From contig CACZSJ010000089.1 in NCBI GenBank assembly GCA_902783825.1, positions 1-8,297 on the forward strand: a DNA stretch of 8,297 nt, in the 5' to 3' direction. A model generated the notes under the pieces. The model was not told the DNA's origin, searched no databases, and was given only the letters and a program-made list of their open reading frames with translations. This DNA is from Oscillospiraceae bacterium (GTDB lineage Bacteria > Bacillota > Clostridia > Oscillospirales > Oscillospiraceae). This document shows positions 1-5,548 of the stretch, piece after piece. The first letter of the stretch is position 1; each line of letters opens with the position of its first letter. Made by a program: the position numbers and the translations under genes.

Positions 1-336
1 GACGCCATCGTTGTCTCCAATCACGGCGGTCGTGTTTTGGCCGACGCGCCGGCCACGGCCCAGGTGCTGCCGGAGATCGCTGCCGCCGTGGGCGGACAGA
101 CAAAGATCATCGTAGACGGCGGCATCCGCAGCGGCGGGGACATGCTCAAGGCTCTGGCTCTGGGTGCGGACGCGGTGCTGATCTGCCGACCCTTCGCCAC
201 CGCCTGGTTCGGCGGCGGCAGCCAGGCTGTGGAGGTTTACATCGAAAAGCTGCATGCCGAATTCTCCGAGGCCCTGTACATGTGCGGCGCCCGGAAGCTT
301 GCAGATATCTGCCCGGAGATGCTGCGGATCGTATAA
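1..336 (+). CDS. FMN-dependent alpha-hydroxy-acid dehydrogenase/oxidase, C-terminal part (5' end outside window)
   Basis: The window opens inside this gene; 111 C-terminal residues are visible, in frame from base 1 to a TAA stop. The family (lactate oxidase, glycolate oxidase, L-lactate dehydrogenase) oxidises 2-hydroxy acids to 2-oxo acids using FMN on a TIM barrel. The fragment starts within the active-site signature SNHGGR: His at fragment residue 8 is the expected catalytic base and Arg11 the expected substrate carboxylate ligand. VDGGIRSGGDMLKALALGADAV (38-59, the FMN phosphate-binding strand and loop) and a variant of the usual GRP motif, CRP (62-64), follow. The C-terminal ARKLADI segment is typical of bacterial members. 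The substrate cannot be told from this part. The gene ends 1 base before a strong terminator and converges on the lipoprotein gene. Confidence 0.9.
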   Translation, partial: DAIVVSNHGGRVLADAPATAQVLPEIAAAVGGQTKIIVDGGIRSGGDMLKALALGADAVLICRPFATAWFGGGSQAVEVYIEKLHAEFSEALYMCGARKLADICPEMLRIV

Positions 337-337
337 G

Positions 338-380
338 AAAAAACGGATGGCTTGCCATGCAGCTCAGCCATCCGTTTTTT
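338..380. terminator. Bidirectional intrinsic terminator between convergent genes
   Basis: A perfect 15-bp stem (338-352 with 366-380) encloses a 13-nt loop. The left arm starts with six A and the right arm ends with six T, so it reads as a hairpin plus U-tract on both strands. It begins 1 base after the upstream stop codon. It also contains the last codons of the opposing lipoprotein gene, whose TGA stop (364-366) lies at the loop/stem border. Confidence 0.92.
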
Positions 381-1455
381 CTTCCTGTTTTTCTTCTTGT
401 TTTTCTTCCTGTGCCCCGGATACCCTTCCACCGATATAAACCGTCTCCCGGCCTTCGCCGTCACAGAGAAGGAAGCAGCGCACCCGACCGTCCGGGTCGT
501 AGATCGTCTCTACCCGGTAATCCGCATCCAAGTAGTCACACTGCCGGTAGCCCCGCTCGGGCAGATACTGCAGTGTCCCTTCCGTGTCCTCTGGCCAGGC
601 GACCCACTGCCGCAGCGCCGTGTCACGGCAAAGCCCTCGCAGTCTCAGGCCGTTTGCTTCCGGCAACAGCTCCGCCGGGGCCAGCAGTGGCGGCACCGGG
701 TAACGCACCGCCCCCAAACCGTTGCGATCCACGCTGTGCAGGCTCTCCCCCGCACTGTAATACAGGCGCCCCTCCCAGATCATCGGAGCGGTGGCTTCTT
801 CCTCCGTCAGGCACAGATCCGTCTCCTCCGCCTCTCGCCTCAGGTGCAGCCGCCCATCCTCCAGGCTCTGATAGAGCAGCGCGTCCCCCATGGGCCAGGG
901 GCAGGCGCAGGGCTTGTCCATCAGCAGCGTTTCACCGCTGCCATCCAGCGCCATCCGGCGGTATCGCCCCTCTTCGTCGCAAAAACACAAACCGTCCTCC
1001 TCAACCAACAGCCAGTCACAGGGACCGGGGCGCAGCGTCTTCCGGTCACTGCCATCCAGGGCCACGCTCTCGATGGCGCCGCCCTCCCTTTGATTGATAT
1101 AGAACAGCCTCTCCCCCTGCAGGCCCAGATAAGCAGGCACACAGTTTTCCACCAGAATCCGATGCCGCCGGAGTCCGCCGTCCAGGCTGTAGTCCGCCAG
1201 CACCGGCCGGTAGGCGCCGTCATAGTCCAGGCAGTATAGCCGTTCCCCCGCCAGCAGGGCTCGGTTGGCATACATATAGCGGAGCATGCGGAAGGATTCT
1301 TCCCGGCTCAGCTCCGGCAGCGCCCGATCCTGCAAGGGGCGCAGCGGCGGCTCAGTAGGCGTAGGCGAAGGTGCAGAATCGATCTTCCCGCCGCTGCAAG
1401 CGCTCAAAAATCCCGCGCACAGCAACAGGCACAGGAGCCGCAGGCTTTTCTTCAT
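364..1455 (-). CDS. Lipoprotein with beta-propeller-like (DUF5050-type) repeats
   Basis: This is a 363-aa protein. I start it at the ATG at 1453-1455 because an AGGAGG (1462-1467) lies 6 nt upstream and a classical lipoprotein signal follows: KK at 2-3, a hydrophobic stretch and the lipobox LSAC with the lipidated Cys at residue 20. After a Pro/Thr-rich linker, the body is built of repeating units of the type 'LFYINQ...ESVALDGSDRKTL' and 'LYYSAGESLHSVDRNG', the pattern of DUF5050 / six-bladed propeller repeats in clostridial surface lipoproteins. The protein should sit on the outer face of the membrane. Its role is unknown; such propellers usually bind proteins or ligands. The C-terminus is a charged QEEK repeat tail encoded by a 12-bp tandem repeat. 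A longer in-frame reading to 2190 exists but has no signal and runs antisense through the ribonuclease gene. Confidence 0.82.
   Translation of the reverse strand: MKKSLRLLCLLLCAGFLSACSGGKIDSAPSPTPTEPPLRPLQDRALPELSREESFRMLRYMYANRALLAGERLYCLDYDGAYRPVLADYSLDGGLRRHRILVENCVPAYLGLQGERLFYINQREGGAIESVALDGSDRKTLRPGPCDWLLVEEDGLCFCDEEGRYRRMALDGSGETLLMDKPCACPWPMGDALLYQSLEDGRLHLRREAEETDLCLTEEEATAPMIWEGRLYYSAGESLHSVDRNGLGAVRYPVPPLLAPAELLPEANGLRLRGLCRDTALRQWVAWPEDTEGTLQYLPERGYRQCDYLDADYRVETIYDPDGRVRCFLLCDGEGRETVYIGGRVSGAQEEKQEEKQEEKTDG
376..411. repeat. Three tandem 12-bp repeats inside the lipoprotein 3' end
   Basis: Three 12-nt units (376-387, 388-399, 400-411) read tttttcttcctg, tttttcttcttg and tttttcttcctg. 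On the minus strand they encode successive QEEK units at the C-terminus of the lipoprotein. The outermost unit merges into the poly-A/poly-T arm of the terminator at 338-380. Confidence 0.85.
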
Positions 1456-1483
1456 ACAAGACCTCCTTATATGGTCTTGGCAT

Positions 1484-1512
1484 ATTTTATCACGCTTCTT
1501 CCTTCTTGGCAA
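1484..1512 (-). promoter_or_regulatory. Sigma-A-type promoter for the lipoprotein gene
   Basis: Read on the minus strand, TTGCCA (1507-1512) is followed after exactly 17 nt by TAAAAT (1484-1489), about 30 nt before the ribosome binding site. Its -35 box directly abuts the -35 box of the divergent ribonuclease promoter. Confidence 0.75.
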
Positions 1513-1541
1513 TTGCGTCCAGGGCAAAAGCGTGGTATGAT
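1513..1541 (+). promoter_or_regulatory. Sigma-A-type promoter for the ribonuclease gene
   Basis: TTGCGT (1513-1518), a 17-nt spacer and TATGAT (1536-1541) lie about 30 nt upstream of the start codon. The likely transcription start is near 1548, giving a short leader that carries AAAGGA (1558-1563). Confidence 0.75.
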
Positions 1542-1572
1542 AGCGGCAGTGTTTAGGAAAGGACGCCCTACC

Positions 1573-2148
1573 ATGAAGCTCAACAAAAAACGATTGCTCC
1601 TTCTGCTGGCCGCGGCAGTGCTTCTGCTGCTTCTGCTCAGCTTGAACCCCGGCGGCGGTCACAGTCCCGCCGCGGGAAGCCCCAGCCCCGCGCTGACCCT
1701 GGTCAGCAGCACGCCGACCACGTCTGCGCCTCCCGCCCCGGACAGTCCTCAGGAACCAGCCCCTGCGCCCAGTGAAGAACCTCCCGCTCCGGCGGCAGCT
1801 TTGCAGGAAGACGGTGTTTACACCAGCGCAGAGGATGTTGCCTTGTATCTGCACACCTATGGTCATCTGCCTTCCAATTTTATTACCAAGACCAAGGCTC
1901 GCGCTGCGGGCTGGGAAGGCGGCTCTCTGGAGCCTTATTGCCCCGGCATGTGTATTGGCGGCGGCGGCTTTGCCAACCGGGAGGGCAGTCTGCCCGATGC
2001 GCCGGGCCGAAGCTGGAAGGAATGTGATATCAACACGCTGGGTAAATCTTCCCGTGGCCCCGAGCGGCTGGTTTACTCCAATGACGGTCTGATCTATTAT
2101 ACCGGCGACCATTACGAAAGCTTTCAATTGCTCTATGGCGAGCCCTGA
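1573..2148 (+). CDS. Secreted or membrane-anchored barnase-type ribonuclease (N1/T1 family)
   Basis: This 191-aa protein has a C-terminal domain (about 83-188) that follows Bacillus barnase closely: LPSNFITK, GWEGG, NREGSLP, WKECDIN, RLVYSNDGLIYYTGDHYESF. The catalytic set appears complete: Glu150 (barnase Glu73, general base), Arg161 and Arg165 (Arg83, Arg87), His180 (His102, general acid) and Lys106 (Lys27). Such enzymes cleave single-stranded RNA with guanine preference. The N-terminus (KLNKKR then a Leu/Ala-rich stretch, about 8-24) is an export signal or membrane anchor, followed by an unusually long Pro/Ser/Ala-rich linker (about 26-77). The chosen ATG has AAAGGA 9 nt upstream; upstream in-frame starts would precede the promoter -10. 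Three cysteines (123, 127, 151) are in the enzyme domain, whereas barnase has none. No barstar-like inhibitor is encoded in the window. Confidence 0.92.
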   Translation: MKLNKKRLLLLLAAAVLLLLLLSLNPGGGHSPAAGSPSPALTLVSSTPTTSAPPAPDSPQEPAPAPSEEPPAPAAALQEDGVYTSAEDVALYLHTYGHLPSNFITKTKARAAGWEGGSLEPYCPGMCIGGGGFANREGSLPDAPGRSWKECDINTLGKSSRGPERLVYSNDGLIYYTGDHYESFQLLYGEP

Positions 2149-2155
2149 TCTCCCC

Positions 2156-2179
2156 AAAAAGGCGGCTTCGGCCGCCTTT
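2156..2179 (+). terminator. Terminator after the ribonuclease gene
   Basis: The hairpin starts 7-9 nt after the stop codon. A 9-bp stem (2158-2166 with 2171-2179) is closed by a stable TTCG tetraloop (2167-2170). A-rich and T-rich ends flank the GC core, but the T-tract is short, so termination strength is uncertain. Confidence 0.75.
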
Positions 2180-2210
2180 CTCTCGGCCAAAGGCTCCCAT
2201 TATTTTACAT

Positions 2211-2324
2211 TTCGACAAATTTCGACACGAATTTCCAGTTTTTTCTGAAAAAACCTGCTTACTTATGTTGCATTTTGTCGAAATATGTATCATTATGTCG
2301 ACAGATTTCTTTGTTTCTTCGACA
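2211..2324. promoter_or_regulatory. Cluster of five Spo0A-binding (0A-box-like) sites upstream of spo0A
   Basis: The 0A-box core is TGTCGAA in either orientation. Matches are TTCGACA at 2211-2217 (with AA following), 2221-2227 and 2318-2324, TTTTGTCGAAAT at 2273-2284, and the palindrome TGTCGACA at 2296-2303. Five copies in 114 bp just upstream of a Spo0A gene point to autoregulation, as known for spo0A in Bacillus. The assignment rests on sequence match and position. Confidence 0.8.
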
Positions 2325-2327
2325 GTT

Positions 2328-2356
2328 TTCTGTTGTTGCAAGCAGTCCGCTATGAT
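2328..2356 (+). promoter_or_regulatory. Candidate spo0A promoter
   Basis: TATGAT at 2351-2356 is a good sigma-A -10 box. The hexamer 17 nt upstream (2328-2333, TTCTGT) is poor, but an 0A-box-like site (2318-2324) lies just upstream of it, the arrangement expected for an activator-dependent promoter. I could not find a sigma-H-like promoter. An AT-rich leader of about 75 nt would precede the start codon. Confidence 0.45.
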
Positions 2357-2437
2357 AAATTAATTCTCGCAACGAAGATTTTTTTCTTTTTCGGACATCA
2401 TTTTAGTGCGCACTATGCATCATGGGGAGGAAAATTT

Positions 2438-3238
2438 ATGGAAACGAAAACGCGTATACTGATTGCCGACGCCAACGCGGACTTCTGCAAGCTGCTCTCG
2501 GACGTGATCGCGGCGGAGCCCGGTATGGAGACCGTGGCGATTGCCGGGGATGGGGTCGAGGCGCTGAGCAAAGCGGTGGAATTAACGCCGGACGTGATTT
2601 TGATGGATCTGGTTCTGCCGAAGCTGGACGGTCTGGCCGTGCTGCGGCGTTTGGCCGAGGCTGGCATCAAAAGCAGGATTGTGGTCATCTCCGGCTTTTT
2701 CAACGGAAGCGTGATTACAGACTGTTCCTATCTGGGCGTAGATTATTTCATGCCGAAGCCCTGCGACACCTCCGCTCTCATCCTCCACATCCGTCAGTTG
2801 ATGGGCGAAGCCAAGGCGGACGTGCCCGTGGAAGGCTTTGACTGCCGCCCTGTGTCCAAAAGCGTGGATCCTGACGCCGATTTGGAATCTATGGTCACAG
2901 ACATCATCCATGAAATCGGCGTACCCGCCCATATCAAGGGCTATCAGTATCTGCGGGTAGCCATTATTCTCACCGTCAAAGATATGGAAGTCATCAACGC
3001 CGTCACCAAGGTCCTCTATCCGGCGGTGGCCAAGAAGTTCAATACCACGCCTAGCCGTGTGGAGCGCGCCATCCGCCACGCTATTGAAGTGGCCTGGGAT
3101 CGCGGCGATATCGAAGTGCTGCAGAAGTACTTCGGTTACACCGTCTCGAACATCAAGGGCAAGCCCACCAATTCCGAATTCATCGCCATGATCGCCGACA
3201 GTCTCACTCTGCGGAGAAAACACGTGGCGGAGCGGTAA
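2438..3238 (+). CDS. spo0A: Spo0A, sporulation master response regulator
   Basis: The 266-aa protein matches the normal Spo0A length. Residues about 5-118 form a receiver domain with phospho-acceptor Asp57 (ILMDLVLPKLDG), switch residue Ser85 and conserved Lys107. Residues about 145-260 are the Spo0A-specific DNA-binding domain, nearly identical to Bacillus in IIHEIGVPAHIKGY, AKKFNTT and the recognition helix region SRVERAIRHAIEVAW, and ending with KPTNSEFIAM. It activates and represses genes at entry into sporulation by binding 0A boxes. The ATG at 2438 has GGGGAGG (2424-2430) 7 nt upstream; an in-frame reading from 2285 would begin inside the 0A-box region. One oddity is that the second acidic residue of the metal pocket is Ala12 (ADAN instead of ADDN). 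The upstream gene here is a ribonuclease, not the common neighbour spoIVB. Confidence 0.97.
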   Translation: METKTRILIADANADFCKLLSDVIAAEPGMETVAIAGDGVEALSKAVELTPDVILMDLVLPKLDGLAVLRRLAEAGIKSRIVVISGFFNGSVITDCSYLGVDYFMPKPCDTSALILHIRQLMGEAKADVPVEGFDCRPVSKSVDPDADLESMVTDIIHEIGVPAHIKGYQYLRVAIILTVKDMEVINAVTKVLYPAVAKKFNTTPSRVERAIRHAIEVAWDRGDIEVLQKYFGYTVSNIKGKPTNSEFIAMIADSLTLRRKHVAER

Positions 3239-3254
3239 AACTCTAAAAAACGCA

Positions 3255-3297
3255 AGAATACATGAACCCCCGACCATGTCGGGGGTTCATGTATTCT
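3255..3297. terminator. Long perfect hairpin downstream of spo0A
   Basis: A perfect 20-bp stem (3255-3274 with 3278-3297) has a CAT loop. It starts 16 nt after the spo0A stop. The inner part is GC-rich (ACCCCCGAC) and the outer part AT-rich. There is no run of T after it; the 3' arm ends TTCATGTATTCT, so the weak T-tract is inside the stem. It is most likely the spo0A terminator or an mRNA 3'-end stabiliser. Confidence 0.7.
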
Positions 3298-3368
3298 GCA
3301 TATGTGCGGTGATTGCTACGGTCTTTATACTGGCCATTCCGATGAGTTCAGAAACTAAGTGTATTCAC

Positions 3369-3414
3369 ATCAACCAAGAGGCGCCGCGGAAAACCGCGGC
3401 GCCTCTTGGTTGAT
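3369..3414. terminator. Long perfect hairpin downstream of the DUF1232 gene
   Basis: A perfect 21-bp stem (3369-3389 with 3394-3414) has a four-base loop (AAAA on the plus strand, TTTT on the minus). It lies 18 nt beyond the stop of the minus-strand DUF1232 gene. The GC-rich core (GAGGCGCCGCGG) is flanked by an outer arm that gives only a degenerate T-tract. It is probably the terminator of that gene, facing the spo0A hairpin 71 bp away. Confidence 0.7.
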
Positions 3415-3432
3415 ACAGCTTTCTCTTACTCT

Positions 3433-3840
3433 TTACGCCTGGGCGGCGGCGTTTTCTTCCCGCCAGGCAGCAAAGGCTTTCAGCTCCGGCTCGCAGAGCA
3501 TGAAAGCTGCGGCAATCACCGCAATATCGTCCAGCTGGCCCAGCACGGGCACCTCGTCGGAGATCAGATCCTGCTTCTTCACCACATAGATGAATGCCGC
3601 CACCAGGGTGGCGATCACCTTGATGGATACGTTGGTGTAGGCGCCGGTGATGTAGCCTTTGATCATAGCCACCATCTGGGGAATATCTGCCAGCACGGAG
3701 CCCGCCACCGGGACATCCTTCAGCTTTTCCTCCAGCTGCTTGAGCAGAGCATCGATTTTGCCGGGATCCTTCAGCAGCTCCTGCGCTTCGGCGATGCCGT
3801 TTTCCAGGGCCTGCTTCGCTTGTTCAAAATCCACTGCCAT
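3433..3840 (-). CDS. DUF1232 (YkvA-like) small membrane-associated protein
   Basis: This is a 135-aa protein of unknown function. Residues about 1-45 are charged and predicted helical (QAKQALENGIAEAQELL). Residues about 68-106 carry the DUF1232 signature: a hydrophobic helix (VIATLVAAFIYVV), then KKQDLISDEVPVLGQLDD, the family's 'Y-x-x-x-P-x-DLIPD-x-(I/V)PxxGxxDD' motif with Lys in place of the usual Pro and Ser95 in place of the motif's second Pro. The family is widespread in bacteria without a firm role. The start is fixed by an AGGAGG (3849-3854) 8 nt upstream. It lies 49 nt after the aldolase gene on the same strand, so co-transcription is likely; no clear promoter or terminator separates them. 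Confidence 0.88.
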   Translation of the reverse strand: MAVDFEQAKQALENGIAEAQELLKDPGKIDALLKQLEEKLKDVPVAGSVLADIPQMVAMIKGYITGAYTNVSIKVIATLVAAFIYVVKKQDLISDEVPVLGQLDDIAVIAAAFMLCEPELKAFAAWREENAAAQA

Positions 3841-3889
3841 TTCTTTATCCTCCTGTTGTGTTTTCTATTTAATCTAAGGGATCGCGCCC

Positions 3890-4666
3890 TTATTCTCCCA
3901 ATATGTTCCGCCGCGCCGTTTTGCAGGCGTTGACCAGCATAGTCGCGTCCATGCCGTAGGTAACGCTGTCATAGCCCATTGCAAAGGCGGCGCGGGCCGC
4001 CTCCTCTGTGGCCGCATAGATCAGCGAGGGCTTTTTCGCCGCGGCGCAGAGGCCCTGGATATGGCGCAACGCCTCCTGAAATTCCGGACGGTCAAATTCT
4101 CCGGGAATCCCCATGCCTGTGGACAGATCGAAGGGACCGACAAAGATGCCGTCAATCCCGTCCAAAGCCAGAATCTCCTCCAAATGCTCCAGACAGCCCA
4201 GCGTCTCGCATTGCGGGATCAGCATGGATTCCCGATTGGATACTGCGAAATAATGGGGCATGCCCTGGCTGGCATAGTCCTCATACCAAAAACCGGAGCC
4301 GGCGGTGTTGGCCACGCCTCGATCTCCCAAGGGTGCATACTTGCCGTAGCGTACAATGGCCGCCGCTTCCTCAACTGTGTTCACGCAGGGAATAATCAGT
4401 CCCTGTGCGCCCGCATCCAGCAGTTTTAGAATTGCCGCGCGGGAAATCTCCTGCACCCGGGCAAAGGGCGTAATGCCATACAGACGGGCGGCGCGCACAA
4501 AGTCCAGCGCCGCCAGCGGATCAAAGGGGCCGTGCTCCGTATCGATGATCAAATAGTCCAGACCCGCCAGCCCCAGACATTCCGCCGAAGTGGCTGTTCC
4601 CAGCTCCATAAAGATCCCCAAGGTCTTTTCTCCTTGGATCATTTTTTCTCTGACAAGATTTTTCAT
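3890..4666 (-). CDS. HpcH/HpaI-family class II aldolase (2-keto-3-deoxy-sugar acid type)
   Basis: The 258-aa protein matches the family length (about 250-265). Members are metal-dependent aldolases that split 2-oxo-3-deoxy or 4-hydroxy-2-oxo acids to pyruvate plus an aldehyde. Visible motifs are DTEHGPFD with catalytic His45, FARVQ with pyruvate-binding Arg70, AGAQGLIIPCVNT (85-97), the metal ligands Glu154 (PQCET) and Asp180 (VGPFDLS). His45 and Arg70 fall at the same numbers as in HpaI. The substrate cannot be assigned; 2-keto-3-deoxy-rhamnonate, deoxyglucarate or hydroxy-oxo-heptanedioate are all possible. The ATG (4664-4666) has an AGGGGGC (4672-4678) about 5 nt upstream and its own promoter. 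A longer in-frame reading runs antisense to nothing plausible and overlaps tspO, so I reject it. Confidence 0.9.
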   Translation of the reverse strand: MKNLVREKMIQGEKTLGIFMELGTATSAECLGLAGLDYLIIDTEHGPFDPLAALDFVRAARLYGITPFARVQEISRAAILKLLDAGAQGLIIPCVNTVEEAAAIVRYGKYAPLGDRGVANTAGSGFWYEDYASQGMPHYFAVSNRESMLIPQCETLGCLEHLEEILALDGIDGIFVGPFDLSTGMGIPGEFDRPEFQEALRHIQGLCAAAKKPSLIYAATEEAARAAFAMGYDSVTYGMDATMLVNACKTARRNILGE

Positions 4667-4688
4667 GGCCTGCCCCCTGTTTTTTTCC

Positions 4689-4717
4689 ATCTTAGCATAT
4701 CGCGCAGAGGCTTGCAA
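4689..4717 (-). promoter_or_regulatory. Sigma-A-type promoter for the aldolase gene
   Basis: Read on the minus strand, TTGCAA (4712-4717) is followed after 17 nt by TAAGAT (4689-4694). The predicted start is about 25 nt upstream of the ATG. It lies only 20 nt beyond the tspO stop codon, so the aldolase can be expressed apart from tspO. Confidence 0.7.
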
Positions 4718-4737
4718 GGGGGCACTGTCGGCGGCGC

Positions 4738-5214
4738 CTATCGATTCAGCATCCAGACGCCGAAGTTCAGATATCCGGCAAAGGCTACCCACAACAGATA
4801 GGGAATCTGTAGGCGGGCCGCCGTCAAATCCAAGTCCCGGAACGACAGGAACATCCATACAAGCAGCGCAAACAGCAGCACCAGCCACACAAACGCAAAC
4901 AGAAAGGCCTGGAGATTGAAGAAAATCAGGCTCCAGAAGAAATTGACCGCCAGTTGAATCAGATAAAGCCGCAGACATTCGCTGCGGGCTCCGGAAAGCG
5001 GCGTCAGGGAAATCCGCGCCGCGCCGATTCCCATCAGCGCATAGAGCAGCGTCCACACGATGGGAAATACCAAGGCCGGCGGCGAGAGCGGCGGCTTTGT
5101 TACGGTCTGCTGATACAACTCCGTTCCGGCTCGGCTGAGCAATCCCGCCAGCAACCCCACCGCTTCTGTGAATACGACCCAGTACAGGTATGGTTTCCAG
5201 ATCCTGGATTTCAT
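4738..5214 (-). CDS. tspO: TspO/MBR-family tryptophan-rich membrane protein
   Basis: The 158-aa protein has about five hydrophobic helices, the TspO fold. Family motifs are KPPLSPPALVFPIVWTLLYALMG (40-62), QLAVNFFWSLIFF (87-99) and PYLLWVAFAGYLNFGVWMLN (138-157), in the expected order; Trp54, Asn91, Trp94 and Trp142 are among the conserved positions. TspO proteins bind or break down porphyrins and bind lipophilic ligands in membranes; the physiological role in Firmicutes is not settled. I choose the ATG at 5212-5214 because GGGGTG (5221-5226) lies 6 nt upstream; the ATG at 5218-5220 and GTG at 5221-5223 would overlap that site, but are possible. No clear promoter is visible in the 108 nt upstream, and no terminator follows. 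Confidence 0.93.
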   Translation of the reverse strand: MKSRIWKPYLYWVVFTEAVGLLAGLLSRAGTELYQQTVTKPPLSPPALVFPIVWTLLYALMGIGAARISLTPLSGARSECLRLYLIQLAVNFFWSLIFFNLQAFLFAFVWLVLLFALLVWMFLSFRDLDLTAARLQIPYLLWVAFAGYLNFGVWMLNR

Positions 5215-5261
5215 GGACATCACCCCGTGTTAGCTTATGCGGGCCGCTCCCCGGATATGTG

Positions 5262-5308
5262 GACAACAAACAGGCCGGACGTTTTTTCCGCCCGGCCTGT
5301 TTGTTGTC
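5262..5308. terminator. Hairpin terminator downstream of the two small genes
   Basis: A perfect 17-bp stem (5262-5278 with 5292-5308) encloses a 13-nt loop with a run of six T on the plus strand. It lies 14 nt after the stop of the 74-aa gene on the minus strand. The core CAGGCCGG/CCGGCCTG is GC-rich and the 3' arm ends TTTGTTGTC, so a degenerate T-tract is built into the stem. It separates the small genes from tspO. Confidence 0.75.
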
Positions 5309-5322
5309 GCAGCTGTCCCGCG

Positions 5323-5547
5323 TCAATAGATTTTGCGGATCTGCTCCGGCTGCAGTCCATAGTGACGGCAGAAGTCCTCCAAATCCGCCTCGCTCCGGAT
5401 CAGCAGCAGCTCTCGAAGTTTGCCGCTGCCGCGGGATCGCAGACACAGCACCTGCTCACCACTGCAAATACTGCTGCGAATCACCGGCTCATACTCCTCC
5501 AGGGAAAAGTCCGGCCAGGATGGTTCCTTCGCTTTCCGCCGGAACAT
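5323..5547 (-). CDS. Small conserved-looking protein of unknown function (74 aa)
   Basis: I do not recognise a named family with certainty. The 74-aa product is hydrophilic and cytosolic, begins with a basic MFRRKAKEP, has Cys28, Cys35 and Cys60, a central beta-like segment (VLCLRSRGSGKLRELLLIRS) and a C-terminal helical part (EADLEDFCRHYGLQPEQIRKIY). Its ordered composition and a terminator 14 nt after its stop support a real gene. The ATG (5545-5547) lies 1 nt after the stop of the 35-aa gene (TGAgATG) with no good Shine-Dalgarno of its own, so it is probably translated by coupling to that gene. I considered a barstar for the ribonuclease, but neither sequence nor position fits. Confidence 0.72.
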   Translation of the reverse strand: MFRRKAKEPSWPDFSLEEYEPVIRSSICSGEQVLCLRSRGSGKLRELLLIRSEADLEDFCRHYGLQPEQIRKIY

Positions 5548-5548
5548 C

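Noticed and set aside
282..1239. Long plus-strand reading frames opposite the lipoprotein
   Set aside because: They are Pro/Arg-rich shadows caused by high GC; no family resemblance or ribosome binding site.
1456..2190. In-frame upstream extension of the lipoprotein on the minus strand
   Set aside because: It runs antisense through the whole ribonuclease gene, lacks a ribosome binding site and would bury the clear lipoprotein signal peptide at residue 246.
2238..2254. Perfect AT-rich inverted repeat (GTTTTTTC-T-GAAAAAAC) between 0A boxes
   Set aside because: A low-complexity A/T dyad of this size is likely by chance in AT-rich DNA; too weak as a terminator and with no known binder.
2582..3277. 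Minus-strand frame opposite spo0A
   Set aside because: Antisense shadow of a strongly conserved gene; it runs into the spo0A terminator hairpin and has His-rich shadow composition.
3875..3892. Small dyad TAAGGG-N6-CCCTTA at the aldolase stop codon
   Set aside because: Only a 6-bp stem without a following T-tract; too weak to call a terminator.
4667..5446. In-frame upstream extension of the aldolase on the minus strand
   Set aside because: It overlaps tspO in another frame and the hairpin at 5262-5308; the aldolase has its own start, ribosome binding site and promoter, and the known family length.
5323..5547. 74-aa protein as a barstar-type inhibitor of the ribonuclease
   Set aside because: It lacks barstar's acidic helix pattern, is more than 3 kb away and sits in a different operon on the other strand.
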